Below, piece after piece: positions 1 to 11,300 of a stretch of 28,819 bases of DNA. Source of the DNA: Chlamydomonas sphaeroides (taxonomy: Eukaryota; Chlorophyta; Chlorophyceae; Chlamydomonadales; Chlamydomonadaceae); contig BDDC01000653.1 in NCBI GenBank assembly GCA_001662425.1, positions 9,342-38,160 of the forward strand, read 5' to 3'. Both the position numbers and the translations under genes were made by a program. The notes beneath the pieces are model-generated. The model was not told the origin of the DNA. It saw nothing but the letters and a program-made list of their open reading frames with translations, and searched no databases. Numbering within the stretch: the first letter of the stretch is position 1; the number at the start of each line of letters is the position of its first letter.

Positions 1-1691
1 AAAGACGAAAAAAGCCGAAAGGCAGGCGTTGGGACGGAGATTCCTCCTCATGATAGTGTGCCCCACGTCAAGAAGCGCTGTGGGCCGCCCGCCAGCGTGG
101 GCCGCTAGGCGCAGCGTGGGCAAACCGCAGTCAGGGCCCTGTACGAGAGCTCAGGAGGTGTGGTGCAGGGGAGACCTCCCCTGGTGTGGTGAGAAGGGGT
201 AACATCTGCGTTGTAGTGAGCGTGGGGTGAGCTTGGAGAGCGTGGAAAAGCTGCCGGGGAATCAGGCTTGAGGCTTCAGGCCGCAGAGTTGGGGCTGCTA
301 TGTTATCGCACCAGACCAAGGAGCTCCTGGCATGGCTAAGCGCCTTGATGCGAGAATGGTTGTCGTGCCAGTACACCGAACGTGAATGTGCCTCGACGGC
401 TTTTCTTGGATCAAGCACTTGTCATTTTGCTGCCGGCTGTGTGGCTCTTGCTTCGCGCATCTTGACTAGAAGTGCACAACTGCGAAAGTAGCTTCTACCT
501 CTTTACGAGGCAGCGAGGTGATGCGCGATATTGCGATGTTTTGCCCGAGCCATACACTGCAGCATTCGAGCGTGCTCGGCAGTCAGCACACAGCCTTCTT
601 ACCAACCGCTCGCCTTCCCCGCCCCGACGCTAGATGCATGCTACGCAACTATTTTACCTGCTATGTGGGCTACCCTTCAGGAGTGCACAAGCTGGCATAT
701 GGGAGTCGCATGCGGCTGGCTCTGGCAACGTTTCCTCTTTCAAGAGGTTAAGCTGCTGTGACAGCAGGAGACAGCATGACGAAGAAGGAAATAGCAGCGT
801 TCCGGTAAGGGATGTAATGGCCAAACATCTGTTGGGTTCGCAATACTTTGGTCGAAACCTCTCGACGTGTCGGCTACCCTGTTACCACATCTCCAAGATA
901 GGGGTTGACAGATGCGTAATTAACGGTGTTATGCCACCACTGGTAGCGTCACGACGAACCTGCGGCTGCGAAGTACCGCTCGCGTCATACAAGTGCAAAA
1001 CGCTGTGCGGTTCGAGCGGCTGAGTTGCTGCTTTAGGAACTCACATATGCGTTCTTTTACTTGTCACGCTTGCGTCGGGCGCTAGTAAGCCGGTCGGACC
1101 AGTCTCACTGCGTAACCCCTCGGTTTGTGACCAGGACTGAGTTCAGCACCGGGCATTGCGACAGTAACCCTACAAACGTGGTGCCGTTGCACCTACGCTG
1201 CGCGAGGGTGGCGTTCTTCCACCTACGACCGCCACGAAATCTCTTGACAAGACGGCGACTCCGCCTATACCCGCTCCAAACCCACACAGTGCAACACAAA
1301 AGACGCACACATACTTACATACGGCTTTCCTCGTCGTTTCACGGTTGCATAACAGGCGTCGCTTCAATTCCGCGCGTCGGTGTCAGCCCCGGGCTACAGG
1401 AACGCAGGTATCGCCGGCAGCTCAGAACACCTTTGACTGTCGACCTGTCTCAGGTGTGCCGGGACGCTCCAAGTTGGCGCGCTGTAAGCGCTACGAACTG
1501 ACGTGCTTCTCTGCAGCTCCCCGCACCCGTGTCCGCTGCCTGTTCTTGTGGTGGTGCAACAGTGACTCTCAGCAGCGTGGTCGAGCTTAGTAGCTCAGGA
1601 GCCCCTGACCCGCTTTCTTCTTCGCACCGCGGCCCTCAACAGTTTGACACGACTCGCTGGCTCCCTGGCTCCTCTTGCTCAACACAGCGTC
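1..1691. other. upstream region without a recognisable gene
   Basis: This 1.7 kb is visibly less GC-rich than the rest of the window, especially 300-1350. Short open frames exist on both strands, but none has the codon bias, length or splice context of the real genes nearby, and I recognise no protein in them. The last few hundred bases should hold the promoter and 5' UTR of the gene starting at 1692. I see no TATA box, tRNA, terminal inverted repeat or other clear element. Confidence 0.5.
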
Positions 1692-4600
1692 ATGGCGCGA
1701 CAGCTGGCCGGGCTACGGCCGCCAGCGCTACCTGGCAATGAGCATGACGTGCACCCGCGTGGTGGTCGAGTAGCAGGCTCGTACTACGACCTTCAATCAG
1801 AAGAACAAGATATGCTGGATCCTGCTCCGCTTGGCAAGTTGGAGTCGGGCCTTCGCGTCTATTCGGCCCATCCGTTCCAGACCAGGACCGTCGCCAGCAG
1901 CTACCTCTTGTCTGCAGCTGAGCACCTCCCAAGCCGTGCGCCTTCGTCTCCACGCGGACCCGCGACCTGGAACCCAGCCGGGCGCTACCGAAGCGAGCCG
2001 CACGCCGCGTCGGGTGCGAACGGAAGCCCGCCGCTTCTGCGACGGCTGCCCACCTCCCCAGCGCTGCCGTGGCCAAATACAGCTCGGCCTGAACAGAAGG
2101 AATATGACCGCGCTCACTTGACGTCGTACCTGTCAACCGGCGACGATCGCGACACAATGACGAACGCGGCCTACGACATTCGCGTCAGCAGCCAGCTTCA
2201 CTACGCCCAGGGCCTGCCCGTGCGCCTGGGTGTTGCCCAGCTCGCTACTTTCGCGAGGGGACGCGCGTCGTCGCCGCAGCTTCGCGTGCTCCCTGCCGGG
2301 CGGCCGCTGGTGTTTGCTGGGCCCGACCCACATGCCCCGCCAATCCGCTTGAGCCGCCTGCCACCGAGGCCACCGCAATCGTACGCATACGATTACGACA
2401 TGCCCCAGTACGATGGGTATGAGTACGGCGCGCCGCCGCCGTCGTACGGTCTCACTGCCAGCCAGCGCGGCAGCGCGCAGTTCGAAGACGACAAGGACGC
2501 CGGTGTCCGCAAGGGCCAGGGGGCGCGCTCCGCTGCAGCTCGCGGCGACGGTGGCGGTGGTGGCCGCGTGGACTGCCGGCTGCTTGAGCTGGCTGCGCTG
2601 GCGGAGGCGGCGCTGGGCGATGATGGCGGCGCCGCGCGGGCGCCCGAACCCCGCACCACGGCGGGGGCCGCCGGCTGGTGGCCTTCGAACGCCAGCGGGA
2701 GCGAGGAGATGGATGGGGCGCCGGTAGAGCTGCCGCTCACCGTGAGCCACACGGACCGCAAGTGCCCCAAGCTGCTGGTACCCCGCAGCGGGCGGCTGGG
2801 GGACGTGAAGCACCTGGTGCTGCCGGCGGAGGTGGCGCAGGTGAGGGGCAGGGAAGGGGGCCAGCGGTCAGGGTGGGCGGGTGAGGGCGACATCTGGCAG
2901 CGACGCCCCTTGCCTTTGTGCCGCCTCGGCCTCATCCCGCGCACCTCAGCTCAATACCGCGCCTCGCCCCTCCTCCCGCCCCAGGCCCTGCCCTTTGAGC
3001 AGCGCGGCGGCCAGGCACCCGTGCGCGTGCGTGCCATCGTGCACCCCGCCTCCCTCCGCACCGCCGCCGGAGAACAGAACGCCGACGGCGCCAGCGGCGA
3101 GGTCCTGTGCTTTGTTGGCAACGGCCCCGGCGGCAACCGCGCCCTGCACCTGCCCGTGTCGGGGCTCATGTACGGCAGGCCCGTACGGGCGTTCCGGCTG
3201 CAGTGCGACCTGACGCTGGAGCTGCACCTGGGCGAGGCCGAGGTGCGGCCGCCGCGGCCCAAGGGCTCCGGCAGGGCGGCGGACGAGGAGGGCGACGAGG
3301 ACGCTGGCGGCCGGAGGGGCTCGGGCGACGGCGACGAGTCGGCGGCCACCCCGAGCGCGGGCTCGCGCCGCCGCCGGTCGCCCGATTCGGATGACAGCGG
3401 CAGCGAGGGCGGCGATGGGGCCGCCGGCAAGCGCCAGCGGCGACGCCGCAGCGGCGACGCAGGCGACGGCGGCGCCGAGGCCGCGGCAGTGGCGGCGCTG
3501 GAGGCGGCGGTGGCGACGCCGATGGAGGTGCCGGAGGAGCAGGGGCCGGCGCTGGAGCCCATCCTGGTGCCGCGGCCGGCCAACGCCAAGCCCACGGTGA
3601 TGCGCTCCTGCACCGGCAGTGTGGGCTCCAAGAAGCACCTGCCCCTGCCGCTGGAGATCCTGCGGGTGAGCAGCAGAGCAAGCTGAGACTAGGGCTGGGG
3701 CCGGGTAGCTGAGCACGGGGCGGGGCTGGTCCCCATGGCACGGCTTGATGTGGGTTCCGTTGCTGACGGAAGCCCCTCCCGACCTGGTGCCCCGCTCCCC
3801 TGGTGTTGTGCTGTGCGGTGCGCCTGCAGATCCTGACGCCCGGCCAGCGCAACGGCGACGTGCCGCTGCGGGTGCTGGTGACCTACCACGACCCGCCGCC
3901 GCCCGAGGGCCCCGCGCCCGAGGAGATGGCGTGCACCGTGGGACCCACCGGCTCGCACGGCTGCATGGCGCTGCAGGTGGGGCGGCGAAGGGAGAGAGGG
4001 GGCGGCATGGGGTTGACGCGCTGTTGAGTGCCTGCTGCACGGCTGAAAGGCGCTGCAGGGGAGGGGTGGCATGGGGCGAGGGCAAGCAGTGACGATGCCC
4101 CTACAAGACACCACCCCGCGGCCCGCCCCGGCGTCCTGCATCCCGCTTGCGTGCGCCTGCCAGGCCGCACTAACCCGCCCTCCCTCTGCCCTCGGCCCCC
4201 GCCCCCCAGATCGCCATCACAGCCGAGATGAACGGCCGGCGGCTGCTGCAGACCACGCTGCACCCGCAGCGCAACCCCGAGGCCTCGGTGCTAGAGCTGG
4301 CGCTGGGCGAGGTGCTTGTGCAGCCCAAGGCGGGAGGCAGGGCGGCCACGCCCGGCCCGCAGCCCGCCAAGTCCGGCGGCGCCGCCGCCAAGGCCCCCGC
4401 CGCCGACAAGCCGCCGCTGCCGGCGGCGCGGGCGAGGCTGTCGGACCCGGGCCAGGTGGCCGGAGGCGGCGCGGCGCCGTCGTACGTGCGCGGCAGCGCG
4501 CCGGCGCCGGCAGCGCCGCCCGCCGGCGGGGGCTCGGGCTCGGAGGGCGCTGTGAGCCGCGACAGCCAGCGCCGCACCTCGTCCTCGGGGCCGGTGATGC

Positions 4601-5828
4601 CGCTGGCGCCGGCCAAGCTGGAGACCGGTGCGGAGGCGCCGGCGGCGGCGCAGCTAGGCCCCCGCGACGGCGACACGAGGGCTGCGGACGCCATGGCGGC
4701 GCTGCGGGCTCTGGTGGCGGGCGCGCTCGCGGCCGGCGGCGACGGCGCGCGCGTGCTGCAGGAGGCCGTGCAGGCGGCGGCTGCGCTGCAGAAGTCTGCC
4801 GCCGCCGCCGCCGCCGCCGGGCGCCGCGCCGACGGCAGCGACGCCGACGGCGTCGCGCGGAGCCCCTTTGTGCTGGAGCTCGGCGCGGAGCCGGTGGAGC
4901 CGTCGGCCCCGCCGGCGCGCAAAGCTGCCGCCGTCAGCTCGGAGCCGCCGAAGGCGGTGGAGGTGCCGCTGCCCATCCGCTACGTCGGCGGCGGCGGCGG
5001 CTCCGACGGCGGCGTGCCGTCGGTGTCGCTCCGCCTGCAGCCGCTGGCGCGCGGCCACGACGCGAGCGCGGCGGCGGCGGGCGGCAGCCAGCTGCACGCC
5101 GCGTGGGGCCTGCTACGTGAGGTGCCCCGGGCGCACCAGGCCGCGCTGGCGGCGCTGGCGGCAGCGCAGGAGAACTCCGAGGCCGCGCTGGCGGAGCTGG
5201 TTGAAGCCGGCGGCGCCGCCGCCGCGCGGCTGGCGCTGAACCGGCTGGGCGCCGCCGAGTCGGACGTGCGGGCGCTGCGTGGCGCGCTGTCGGACGTGCT
5301 CAACCTGCTGCTGCAGGCCCGCCAGGCGGCAGAGGAGGCCATCAACGGCGTCGGCGGCGAGGGCGCGCTGTCGTACGGCGTCACGCACCGCACGCTGCTG
5401 GGCGCGGCGCCGCTGCTGCAGCACGCCGCTGAGCAGCTGCTGACCTGGTGCGTATGCGGGCTTCGGGCGCCCGGGTTGCGTCTCGCCGCCACCTGCTGCT
5501 CTCGCATGCTGCTGCTGCTGCTGTTGTTTCGGCACCAGCCCCACCCGTGCGCGCACACACGCAACTGTGCTGTGCCGTGTGTGGGGCTCCGTCTCCACCT
5601 AACACTTGAACACACACCTGCTCGCGCTGCCTCGCGCCTCGGCTGACCTGGCCCCTTGCGTGTGGTGCGTTGGCGCGGCGCAGGTACAATGCGCTGGCGG
5701 CTCTGGGCCACAACGGCCTGCTCGAGGCGGGCGCGGTGTCTGCGGGGCTGCGGCCGCAAGCCGAGGCGGTGCGGGAGCACCTGGAGGGCGCGCTGGCGCC
5801 GCTACTGCCGCCGGCGGAGCAGCAGTAG
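1692..5828 (+). CDS. unknown protein with a duplicated novel domain and basic nuclear-type linker
   Basis: I do not recognise the family. Five exons fit with conserved phase: 1692-2840, 2985-3665, 3830-3976, 4210-5447, 5684-5828, ending in TAG (about 1119 aa). The frame is open back to a TTG at 1644, but the first ATG is 1692 (MARQLAGLRPP). Residues 1-345 are low-complexity, with a Tyr/Asp-rich patch (DYDMPQYDGYEYG) and a Gly run. Residues about 346-471 and 575-699 are two diverged copies of one domain: both have KHL-x-LP-x-E, then QR-x-G, then P(V/L)RV, and both end near L-x-LGE. Between them lies an acidic then basic linker (SRRRRSPDSDD, GKRQRRRRS), which suggests nuclear localisation. Residues 700-940 are Ala/Pro/Gly-rich. 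The C-terminus, about 960-1119, is predicted helical. A nuclear or scaffold role is inference only. Confidence 0.75.
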
Positions 5829-7492
5829 GCGGCGGGGCTGCTGCGGCACGTGGCATTGGGGCGTGGGGCGTCGGGGCATGGGCATGCCCACGTTTTCAGC
5901 GGCGCTCCAGCTGCTGTAGGGGCAATCACGGCTGGGCGTCGCCGGCGCGTGAACTAGCGCGGAGAGGGCTTCTAGTCGCTTCCTCACGTGGGTTTTGAGC
6001 CGATTCTACGCATGCGTAGGCGCAGGCACAGGCGGCGGGTATTCATTTGTCGTTGCTGGGGTCATCACTGGGGTGGCGCGTTGAGACCAACGAACGCGGG
6101 TGGGCACGACGACACGAACCCAACCACTGGGGCGCCGGTCGCAGGAGACTGACACCGGCTGCAAGGAGGGCCGCGGCGCGCAGCGCCCGGCCCCAGCCCC
6201 CGCAAGCGCTCAAGTTTTGATTGTGCTTTCTCAGCCACCTAGGCGGATAGCGGAGAGCCAGCCGCAGCCCCCACCGACCATTGAGTGGCGGCTGCGGTGG
6301 GGTTCGCGGCGCGTGGCGTGTCGGCCTGATGGTGGCGCGTGTAGGCTTGCTGGCGTGGCGTGTTGCAGGCGGCGCGGCATGGCTTGCGCATGGAGCGCGT
6401 GGAAGAGTGACTGTGCTCCCTTCGACGTGAGCTGCGACGCGGCGCGGGTTGTGGCAGCTGGCTGCATGGCGGGGGCCGTGGGGGAGGCCGCCGCCCGGCA
6501 CTTTGGCACGGGCCCTGACGCCCTGTAGTGGTGGGGCCGGGCGGCGAGCACGGGGCGATGGGTGGTGCCAGTTGCTGACATGACCGACCGGCGCCGCAGG
6601 GGCTGCATTCAGTTTGACGGGCGGCGCGGGGCGGCCGTACCGAGCCGTGGGGCGGGCCTCGGTGCGAGGCGGGCAAGGGCCGCAGGGTCCGTGTGCCTCA
6701 TCCTGCGCGAGTCGCGGCGGCCACGAATAAAGGTGCGTGGAGCGGCGTGGGGGTCCAGAGGGCCCACGGAGACGGGGCCTGCGCTGATGAGCGTCTGGTG
6801 CGCGAGTGCTGCTGTGTTAGCCGAGGGGGGGGCGGCGGAGCGGCGACCGACCTGCCGACCGAGCGAGGGCGCCGCCTGCGGGCGTGAGCGCGTGGGGACG
6901 TGTCGGCGCAGGGGCGCGCGCCTGTGGCCAGGGCGGCCGCGAGGGGATGTGCGTGAGGATGTACGTATGTGGTTGTACGTTGTGTGTTCTCTTCGCCGAG
7001 GAGAGCCCGTGAGGGGTGTCCTCTCTGCGCCGCGGCGGTTGTACATGCGCTCGTGCCGCCGGCGGCTTTAGGTGCTGTGCTGCGGTGTCCCCTCGCGCGT
7101 TTTCATGCCTTACCAACGGAACACAACGAACGTCGCCGGAGTGGCGCGTGGCGGCCAGTAGGACCGGTGGTGGCGGTGCCCTGTCCGACGCGGGCCCCCG
7201 AGCAAGCGGTGTTCTGTACACGTGTACTGCGTGTGTGTGTGTGTGTGTGTGCTTACTCCCTGCTGGGGCGAGGCCAGGGTGCGCCAGCCGCGCATGCCCA
7301 CGCCGCTCCAGAGGCGCCTCGTTGCCAGGCGCTGCGTGGGCCACGCGCTGGGTCGGTGCTTGGGCTGGCGCGAGCTCGATCGCGTTCTTGTAGCGGCTTG
7401 CCGGATGTGCGTGAGGTGTTGCTGGGCTGACTTGTGCGGCGCGTGTCGTGGCGAGGGGCACCGGCCGCGCGCCCTGCGACCGGGTGCGCCGC
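5829..7492 (+). other. probable long 3' UTR / convergent intergenic region
   Basis: No convincing coding frame follows the TAG at 5826-5828; open frames here are short, Arg-rich and lack splice logic. The first TGTAA on the plus strand after the stop is at 7493, so the transcript may carry a 3' UTR of about 1.66 kb. A 12-base perfect palindrome with a CACGTG core, GTACACGTGTAC, sits at 7216-7227 just before a GT microsatellite. A separate small gene here cannot be excluded from sequence alone. Confidence 0.4.
7231..7250. repeat. (GT)10 microsatellite
   Basis: Ten uninterrupted GT dinucleotides, in the presumed 3' UTR of the plus-strand gene. Confidence 0.95.
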
Positions 7493-7497
7493 TGTAA
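7493..7497 (+). terminator. putative TGTAA polyadenylation signal of the 1692-5828 gene
   Basis: TGTAA is the usual polyadenylation signal in Chlamydomonas-type nuclear genes. This is the first copy on the plus strand after the stop at 5828. Cleavage would be expected shortly downstream, just short of the convergent signals of the minus-strand gene. Confidence 0.45.
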
Positions 7498-7639
7498 GGC
7501 ATTCGCCACGCCCTGGCGCCGGACCCCGCACCGGGACGGCCTACAAGGCGTCACCCCAATCTTTCTGCCACTCTGGCTACATCTGAAAACCAACGAGGCC
7601 CCGGACCCCACACCGCACGCGGCACCTGGGCAACCGCTG

Positions 7640-7699
7640 TTACAGCGACACACGCTGGAGGAGGGTCGGGCCAGGGTGCCAAGCCTGCCATGACTTACA
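7640..7699 (-). terminator. two putative polyadenylation signals of the 13916-8173 gene
   Basis: TTACA on the plus strand (TGTAA on the minus strand) occurs at 7695-7699 and again at 7640-7644. They lie about 475 and 530 bases beyond the minus-strand stop at 8175-8173. Their position facing the plus-strand TGTAA at 7493 fits two convergent transcripts ending within about 200 bases of each other. Confidence 0.5.
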
Positions 7700-8172
7700 C
7701 GCTGGTTCCATGGTGGACAGCCTGCAACAGCAAACGCCCACGGCTCGCGCGGCACCATTCCGGCGGTGTCTTGCAGGAGGCCCTCTCGATGAAGCCCCAC
7801 GCGTCGGCCGGCGCCCTCGCCGCCGAAGCCGACGCCAGCCAACGAGCCGCGCAGTCGAACATCAATGTTGCGCAGATGAGCAACAGGGCAACGCATGTGT
7901 GCCTTGCCTAGCGCCGGCCAAACGCGGCGCACGCCGCTGCCGTCCACGCCCCCGGCGCGACCCGATGCACGCCAGGCAGGCCCGGCACCATCCGCGCCCG
8001 CCCGCCTGCATGACCGGAGCCGCCACGCGCGCCCGCCGCAACCCAATCGCACTGCCCCACCGCCGGCGCCGTATGCAGCCGCAGCGGGCTGTGCCCGCCG
8101 CGCCCACTCCCACACACGTTGTACCTTCTGCCCACAGACGCCCAACCGCGACATGCTGCCGTACGGTGGCCC

Positions 8173-8317
8173 CTACTTGCGCCGCAGAGCTGCTGCCCCC
8201 TGCCCCTTGCCACCGCCCGGGCCCGAGCCCGAGCCCGAGCCCGAGCCAGCAGCCACGAGCTCCTGCGCCGGCTTGCCGCCGCCGCCACCGCCGCGGCCGC
8301 CGCCGCCGCGGCCGACC

Positions 8318-8391
<74 letters not shown>

Positions 8392-11300
8392 CCGCTTCTT
8401 TTGTGCCTTGGGCGTCTTGGGCGCCTTGGCCTCGGGCTGTGCCTCTGCCCCAGCACCGCGCGCAGCCACCGACTCCAGGCCGCTCTGCGGCTGCGGCTCC
8501 GGCTCTTGCTCCCCGCGCTGCGGCCCCCGCCGGCACGGCTTCCGCCGCTGCTGCCCCGGCTGCTGCGCCAGCTCCCGCCGCTGCGGCTGCCGCCGCCACG
8601 CGTGCACCTTCTCCGCCAGCAGCACCTCCGCGACCTCGCACCCGCACCCCGCACCGCCGCCAAGCCCCGCCGCCGCCGCCGCCGCCGCCACGCCCGCCGG
8701 GTGCCGTACCACCAGCCCTGGCGCCAGGCTGCACAGCAGCAGCGGCGGCCCCGGGCCCACGTCGCCGCCGTTGCCGGACTTGCGGCCGCGGCCCTTGTGG
8801 CCGCCCTTGCTGCCCTTGCCGCCCGCCGCCTCAGCCTCCGGCGGCGCCGACGACGCCCTGCAGAGCAGGAGCTGCTGGACGTCATACCGCCCGCCGCCTA
8901 TGACGCCGCCGCCGCCCGCACCGCCCTCAGCGAGCGGCCACCACTGCGGCTCCGTCGCCGGGCCAAGGAGCGCAGGCGCCGGCGCCACCGTCAGCGCCGC
9001 CAGCGGGTGTGCGGCCGCCGCCATGAGCCCCAGCTCCAGGGCGTGCCATGCGAGGCCATGCAGCCCAAACCGTGTCGCCACCCCCTGCCGCCCCTCATCT
9101 GTGCGGCGGTGTCCGTCCGCCAGGTACGGCAGCGAGTCCGCCAGCCGGCCCGCGATGCCGCCGACGGCGCTGACCAGCGCCGCCTCCGGGCTGTCATCAC
9201 CCTCCGCCGCCGCCACCTCCCGCAGCCTGGCCAGCGCCGCCGCCGGGCCGCCGCCGCCACCGCCTCCGTCGGCGTCCGCCGCCGCCGCCGCCGCCGCCGC
9301 CGCCTCCCGCATGAGGCAGTGCCAGGTGCGAGCACGGGCGCTGCGCAGCTGCGCGAGCGTGTTGGCCGCCGCCGCCGCGGCGCGATCGGCGCCCGGCGGC
9401 GGCGCCGCCAGCACAAGCGCATCCCCCAGCCAGTCCAGCGGGTCCGCCCACACGTCCTTGTGGAGCCAGGCAAGCAGCGCGTGGGTGACCAGGCCTTGCT
9501 TCACCACAGGTTCCAGCTCCGGCTCGAAAGGAAAGAGGTCGGTGACGGTCGGGCCGGGCTGCACGTTGGCGGGGCTGGGCTGCTGCTGGTGCTGCGGCTG
9601 GGGCCGCGGATGGCTGGGCTCGGCGAGGCGGCGCAGCGGCCAGGTGAGGGAGGCGTCGATGCCCGGGCCAAAGACCGGTGCACGGAGCAGTGCCTCAGCC
9701 TGCCGGGCAGAACACCAGCGGGCGCGCAGCCGGAGCAGAGGGCTTTGGCGCTGGCACTGGACAGCGCTACCGGCGGAAGTCGTTCCTGGCCGCTCCTTTG
9801 AGCGCCGGATGCGCAGCAGCCCGCGAGCACCCAGCTCCCGGCCCGCATCGCAGCCCGATGACCCTGGGTGTGAGACGGGCAAACAGCACTGCCCGCGACC
9901 CGTGCCGGGAGCCACCCTGGTCCCCCACTCGACTCCACAACGGACACGGAGTCGCTGATGCTCGGCTGGCTTGCTTGCCACGCAAGCCCCCCACCCGCCC
10001 ACACCACACGGGCCGCCGCTTACCGTGCGCGCCACCTCCTCCACGCACCGCTCCCGTGCCGCCCCCAGCTCCGCCGGGTCGTAGCCCAGCTCGCAGTCCG
10101 CGTCCGCCCGCAGCGAGGCCGCGCCCAGCGCCAGCACCGGCGGCAGGCTGCGGCCGCCGGGTCCCGACCCCTCGCCGGCGCCAGCGGTGGCGGCCGTCCC
10201 TGCGGAGCCCTCCTGGGCCTGGCTCGGGTCGGGTTCCTGCCGGCGCGGCTGCTGGTCCTGGAGCGCGCGTAGCTGCGCCTCCAAGCGCACCATCTCATTC
10301 CGCTGCAACAGGGTGGGCACGCGAGTCGGGGACGGGGGATTGAACTAACGGGGAGCCGGCGTCGGTGGGGTCCTCGCCCCCCTGCCTGCCTTTCCCCACC
10401 GCGGGAGCCCTACCCCCAGCAGGCATTCCGCCCAGCCCAGCGACACCTGCTGCCCCAGCCCCAGCCTTATCCCGGGACCGCACCTGCCGCCCCAGCCCCA
10501 GCCCTATCCCGGGACCGCACCTGCTGCCCCAGCCGCTGCTCTGCCGAGCCCAGCTCCTCCGCCAGGTAGCCCCGCGAGTCCTCCGCGGAGGCCAGCCGGT
10601 CGTGTGCTGCCTGCATGGTGGAGCAGGCAGCGCATGGCGGCCGGCGGCGGGCGTAGGATGGCTGTGCGAGGGCCCTAGTAGGTCTGACCCAGCAAGCGAC
10701 AGGCAGGTACCGTACCCGCCCGCCCGCTCCAGCGATGCCGCGTGGCCCACAACCGGCGCACCGACCCTGAGGTCGCCACGGAACCGCTCCGCCGCCGCCT
10801 CGGCCTGTGCAGCGCGCGATTGCGCCGCCTGGGGAGTGGGGACAGTGGCAGGGAGGACAGGGCCGGCGGTCCCACGGCGGGGTCAGTGCGACGGTTGGTG
10901 GCAGCCGGCGACCTGCGCCATGCGCCGCGCCATGCCATGCGCAAAGCCTCAAGACCGAGCGCAAATCCCCCCAACACCCAGGTCGCCTAGCTGCCCTGCC
11001 CACCAGCAGCATTTGCTCAGCCTGCGAAGCCGCTGCCGTCGCCGCCGCCAGGGCCTCCGCCGCCTTTTCCGCGGCCTGCCGCTCGTTGGCGACGGCGGCC
11101 TGTCTCTGGGCCTCAGCGGCGGCAGCCGCCGCCAGCGCTTGGCTCGCCGCCGCCAGCGCCGCCACCTTCTCTCGGCCCTCCTCAGCCGCCCAGGCTTCCG
11201 CCCGTTTCAGCTCCGCCTCGAGAACTCTCTCATGACTCCAGGCCTCCGCCGCCGCTAACTTCGCCTCCGGAGAGTCTGTGGCGATGGTGATCTCGTCATC

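Noticed and set aside
1644..1691. Upstream start for the first gene at 1644
   Set aside because: The codon is TTG, which is not a normal eukaryotic nuclear start. The first ATG in frame is at 1692.
5829..7490. Small genes in the open frames of this interval
   Set aside because: The frames are Arg/Pro-rich, overlap each other on both strands, lack family resemblance, and fit GC-rich non-coding sequence.
10303..10520. Gene boundary between the membrane module and the 8173-10320 reading frame
   Set aside because: The methionine at 10320 lies upstream of a good acceptor (TTGCAG|CGGAATGAG at 10302). The coiled coil runs on in phase from GQQ into RNEMVRLEAQ, so I treat it as one gene.
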